From Nemertoderma westbladi (taxonomy: Eukaryota > Xenacoelomorpha > Nemertodermatida > Nemertodermatidae), in assembly GCA_032718475.1 (NCBI GenBank), contig JAUCBJ010003863.1, positions 1 through 20,738 on the forward strand: a DNA stretch of 20,738 nucleotides, read 5' to 3'. Made by a program: the position numbers and the translations under genes. Numbering within the stretch: position 1 is the stretch's first letter; each line of letters begins with the position of its first letter. Below the pieces are notes generated by a model, which worked only from the letters and a program-made list of their open reading frames with translations, did no database searches and was not told the origin of the DNA. Shown one piece after another: positions 17,051 to 20,738 of this stretch.

Positions 17051-17370
17051 AATGAGATGTAGCTTTGAATTTATACTTCTTTTAGGTCAAAATTTATTGT
17101 ACTTCCTGAATTCAGTGCTAAAAATTGTATCAACACAGGTGGTTACTCAAAAATAGTCGAATTACAAATTATGCACCAGCTCTGCACAAAATGTGAATAA
17201 AAGTGTGCAAAAGTTTCGTTTCTTGTAGGCACTTCCTATGACCAATAAATTAACATTTCTGAGCATGTACCAAATCAAAAACAAACCCATTTTCGAATTT
17301 TTTTGGTTTCATTTAATTTCACCAGTGTTTAATTCCTCTGTAATGAAATCGATAAAGTTAATCATGTGAT
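17051..17370. other. AT-rich sequence between two repeat blocks
   Basis: No gene, RNA or clear repeat is visible here. It separates the roughly 140-bp monomer array from the GTCCCATACTTTACC array. Confidence 0.35.
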
Positions 17371-18074
17371 GTCCCATACTTTACCTAAAATACTGAAATT
17401 TTTAGTTTATTCACAGAGATGTAACTCAGCCTAATCACCCAGTGGAATGCAAAGCACGTTTGTGTTGCGTCATCGTATAAAACAATTAGTTTCATCTTCA
17501 CTCCCTCAGAAATATCATGGTGGCCAATTGAAAATTGTCCCATACTTTACCATTAAAATGGCGATTATATTAGTGCACTGTATTAATGTAATATGTGAAG
17601 CCAGGAGTGTTATAATACTCTAAGGTCATAGTCGGTCGTAAGAATATGAGTCTATATTTGAACTGAGAATCATTCCTCAGTCAAGAAATCTTTGGGTTTA
17701 TGCATGTAAAGTCCCATACTTTACCAAAAAATAGTGAAATTTTTAATTTATACACAGAGAAGTAGTCTAACTCAGCCCAATCACCCAGTGGAATGCAAAG
17801 CACGTTTGTGTTGCGTCATCTTAAGATCAATTACCTGTAGTTTCATAATCTACTCCCTCAGAAACATCTTGATCACGGCCAATTGAAAATTGTCCCATAC
17901 TTTACCATTATAATGGCGATTACATTTTAGTGCACTGTATTAATGTAATATATGAAACCTGGAGGGTAGGAGTGTTATAATGCTTTAGGGTGATAGTAGT
18001 GGGAAGCTTAGAAGTATGTATTTGAACTAAGAATCATTCCTCAGTTAACTAATCTTTGAGTTTATGCATGTAAA
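17371..18074 (+). repeat. Dimeric tandem repeat punctuated by GTCCCATACTTTACC
   Basis: GTCCCATACTTTACC occurs at 17371, 17537, 17711 and 17892, with GTCCCGTACTTTAC at 18075. The segments between alternate A-B-A'-B'. A and A' share CACCCAGTGGAATGCAAAGC and ACGTTTGTGTTGCGTCATC. B and B' share GTGCACTGTATTAATGTAAT and GAATCATTCCTCAGT. The higher-order unit is therefore about 340-364 bp, made of two unlike monomers that share the same 15-bp opening. Confidence 0.85.
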
Positions 18075-19080
18075 GTCCCGTACTTTACAACAAATTTCAA
18101 AAAATTTAGTTTTTTAGCAGATAAGAAGATCAGTAAGTACAGTAATTGATACATTTTTTAGAAAAATGGAAAGAATTTCTAAACTTTTCACAGAATACAT
18201 CTGTACCAAGTTTGGTTATTCAGTATTTCATCAATGATTGGCGGACTTATTTCGGTTTTTATCAAAATTTTGAAACTATCGGTACCAACAGACAGACTGT
18301 CTGATATGTGACCTTTGATTCCTTAAACTTCAGATTATTTCCAAACTTTTGACAGACTTCATACGTACCAAGTTTGGTTTAATTTCATCTATAAATGACC
18401 GAGATATACAGTATTAGCGATCAAAAATTAGACAGATGTCAGACAACTCCTCAACGGCACCCATATGCAAAGACTTCGGGTTAATTTGTGGGTCGCCCCA
18501 CATTTTGCATCCATATCTTGGTTGGAAATACTTAGTTGTACTTTATTATCAATAATTATCCAGAAATTACTGTTAGGTTAAGTGTAAGAGACCATTTTGA
18601 CCATAAAATTCGTAGAGGTCCCGTACTTTACTTAGCAATGTCCCATACTTTACCACACACGCCACACTGTAAAAAATTAGCAATGTAGCAATTCGTCTGA
18701 TATTTATATTTTTATTTAAGCTTAATAATACAGCTTTATCCTAAACATCAACTCAACACCGTACCTGCGCACAATTCGCTAAATTTTAGAATTGAAATCA
18801 TGAAATAAAAAAAACCATTTCGTACGAATCCGTACTTTACCTTAATTGGACAAGCTGGTGTTTTCTCAAAAGTGACTAAGTCCCGCCATAAGCTTCGCGA
18901 AATCAAAGCTGATATTCGAAAGTTCAATCCAAGCACAATTTTGTGCACATATGTGCTGTGGATAACATTGTACAGGCAATCAAAGTTCAAAATTGTGTAC
19001 GAATGTCCCGTACTTTACTTTGGAATGAGCCTATTCATCCATAGGCTGTGTCTTTGTGGGGCTGGAGACCCTAATCCATC
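18075..19080 (+). repeat. Degenerate continuation of the GTCCC-TACTTTAC repeat
   Basis: The punctuating word persists in diverged form at 18075, 18618, 18640, 18831 (CCGTACTTTACC) and 19005. Between these, a separate direct repeat pair contains CCAAACTTTTGACAG / CTAAACTTTTCACAG and GTACCAAGTTTGGTT at 18177-18218 and 18338-18380. The open frames 18748-18990 (minus) and 18872-19138 (plus) overlap these repeats and have no domains. Confidence 0.6.
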
Positions 19081-19096
19081 TTCAGTTCTCACTATA

Positions 19097-20057
19097 CAAC
19101 ATGTAATAGTGGGACAGTCCCTCATGTACAACATGTAATAGTGGGACAGTCCCTCATGTACAACATGTAATAGTGGGACAGTCCCTCATGTACAACCTGT
19201 AATAGTGGGACAGTCCCTCATGTACAAAATGTAATAGTGGGACAGTCCCTCATGTACAACCTGTGATAGTGGGACAGTCCCTCATGTACAACATGTAATA
19301 GTGGGACAGTCCCTCATGTACAACATGTAATAGTGGGACAGTCCCTCATGTACAACATGTAATAGTGGGACAGTCCCTCATGTACAACCTGTAATAGTGG
19401 GACAGTCCCTCATGTACAACATGTAATAGTGGGACAGTCCCTCATGTACAACCTGTAATAGTGGGACAGTCCCTCATGTACAACATGTAATAGTGGGACA
19501 GTCCCTCATGTACAACATGTAATAGTGGGACAGTCCCTCATGTACAACCTGTAATAGTGGGACAGTCCCTCATGTACAACATGTAATAGTGGGACAGTCC
19601 CTCATGTACAACATGTAATAGTGGGACAGTCCCTCATGTACAACATGTAATAGTGGGACAGTCCCTCATGTACAACATGTAATAGTGGGACAGTCCCTCA
19701 TGTACAACATGTAATAGTGGGACAGTCCCTCATGTACAACCTGTGATAGTGGGACAGTCCCTCATGTACAACCTGTGATAGTGGGACAGTCCCTCATGTA
19801 CAACATGTAATAGTGGGACAGTCCCTCATGTACAACCTGTGATAGTGGGACAGTCCCTCATGTACAACCTGTGATAGTGGGACAGTCCCTCATGTACAAC
19901 ATGTAATAGTGGGACAGTCCCTCATGTACAACATGTAATAGTGGGACAGTCCCTCATGTACAACCTGTGATAGTGGGACAGTCCCTCATGTACAACATGT
20001 AATAGTGGGACAGTCCCTCATGTACAACATGTAATAGTGGGACAGTCCCAGTTGTTG
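19097..20057 (+). repeat. 32-bp minisatellite, 30 copies
   Basis: The unit contains TAGTGGGACAGTCCCTCATG and repeats 30 times with an unchanging 32-bp period, followed by one degenerate unit (about 20058-20080). Differences are confined to a few bases: ACATGTAATAG (common), ACCTGTAATAG, ACCTGTGATAG and one AAATGTAATAG. Two short palindromes lie in each standard unit, GGGAC-A-GTCCC and CATGT-ACA-ACATG; the C variants weaken the second. Confidence 0.95.
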
Positions 20058-20080
20058 TACAGCCTGGCAATAGTGGGATA

Positions 20081-20483
20081 ACGTTAGGTTTCGAAAGAAA
20101 ACAGTAAAGCTATGTGGGTCTGAGAATGTATATGTGCGAATTTTCAGTAAATTTTGACATTCATTTTTGTATCAAATTTGCTAATAACAGGGGGATTTTC
20201 ATACATGTAGTCAATTAAGCAAAATATTCGACAGAAAAGAGTTTTACAAGCTTTGTAAGATGAGCCATTACATGCATGCAAAAATTATTCACTCAATGTT
20301 TTGCGCACAATTTCAGTACAAATATCATTCTCATTTTATTTGAACTTATGCCCGTTGTATCGAAAATTTAATAAGCTATCGATTGATGTATAACATTACA
20401 AACTACTATTGACGGTACCGTGTTCATGCTTTTAAAACTTCGATGTTTTTCACCATCAATTTTTATTATTACAGAAATCTTGC
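20081..20483. other. AT-rich sequence before the second MITE copy
   Basis: No gene, RNA or repeat is visible in this stretch. Confidence 0.35.
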
Positions 20484-20487
20484 TTAA

Positions 20488-20518
<31 letters not shown>

Positions 20519-20738
20519 ACACCATTTTCGGACAACTCTTCGATTTATCACTCTTAGCGTTTCAAAATTGTTTGGTTTTGGCTAAAATTTGGCATATAGG
20601 TGCCTAAGATGCTATTCTACATGACAGGTCAGAAAAAATTTAATTATTAGCTATTTAATATTAGTTAATACTAGTTAACGATAAAAAAAACTTGGTTGCG
20701 CTTAAAACCCTAAGGCTTTTACAGTTTTGAACCTAATC
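20484..20738 (-). mobile_element. Second copy of the TTAA / poly-G MITE, cut by the window end
   Basis: TTAA at 20484-20487 is followed by 30 G and TACACCATTTTCGGACAAC. From there the sequence is the reverse complement of the right half of the first copy (2436 down to about 2205) with few differences. It runs off the right edge, so the far terminus and the second TTAA cannot be seen. The terminal G tract is 30 long here, against 13 and 12 in the first copy. Confidence 0.85.

Noticed and set aside
16871-17062. Open frame starting in the poly-G tract
   Set aside because: The glycine run comes from the homopolymer, and the rest is the diverged tandem monomer.
18748-19138. Overlapping frames on both strands near the end of the GTCCC repeat
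   Set aside because: They run into repeats, overlap each other antisense and show no family motif.
19097-20057. CRISPR-like array or clustered operator sites
   Set aside because: The period is a constant 32 bp with no variable spacer; tandem duplication explains it fully.

Overview
The window looks like a piece of a marine invertebrate (probably deuterostome, perhaps echinoderm) nuclear genome. The evidence is spliced coding sequence, AT-rich non-coding DNA, several minisatellites and homopolymer tracts, decayed LINEs, a MITE family, and two recognisable metazoan genes. There are no operons, bacterial ribosome binding sites or CRISPR features. The species assignment is inference.

Two host genes are supported, and they face each other. 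On the plus strand is a two-exon gene for the thyrostimulin beta subunit (GPB5/GPHB5-like cystine-knot hormone). Exon a is 3188-3409 and ends at a GTAAGT donor; exon b is 12337-12525 and follows a pyrimidine-rich CAG acceptor. The phases match (0/0) and the predicted protein is 136 aa. The intron is about 8.9 kb. On the minus strand is an intact, intronless GINS1 (PSF1) open reading frame, 15335-14754, with AATAAA signals near 14550. The two genes converge on a roughly 1.4-kb intergenic stretch that contains several ACGTCA-type sites.

The GPB5 intron is a trap for mobile DNA, with both large insertions antisense to the hormone gene. A nearly full-length RTE-like non-LTR retrotransposon (about 4430-8200) has endonuclease and reverse transcriptase domains but is broken by stops and a frameshift. 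A degraded gene of an uncharacterised multicopy cysteine-rich family (about 11323-8970) has CxxC...HKxC modules and a cysteine-rich C-terminus. It is split by a 47-bp minisatellite (9792-10749) and flanked by imperfect inverted repeats at about 8325-8450 and 12034-12155. Together these may be one undescribed 3.8-kb DNA transposon.

Left flank: the 3' part of a second RTE-like LINE (1-about 716) and a 717-bp MITE with poly-G terminal inverted repeats inside TTAA duplications (1716-2440). A second MITE copy in the opposite orientation starts at 20484 and runs off the right end.

Right flank: a fold-back element (about 15575-16005) just upstream of GINS1, then a satellite-like block (16255-20060). 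The block holds a GTC microsatellite, diverged monomers of about 140 bp, a repeat punctuated by GTCCCATACTTTACC at 166-183 bp spacing, and 30 copies of a 32-bp minisatellite.
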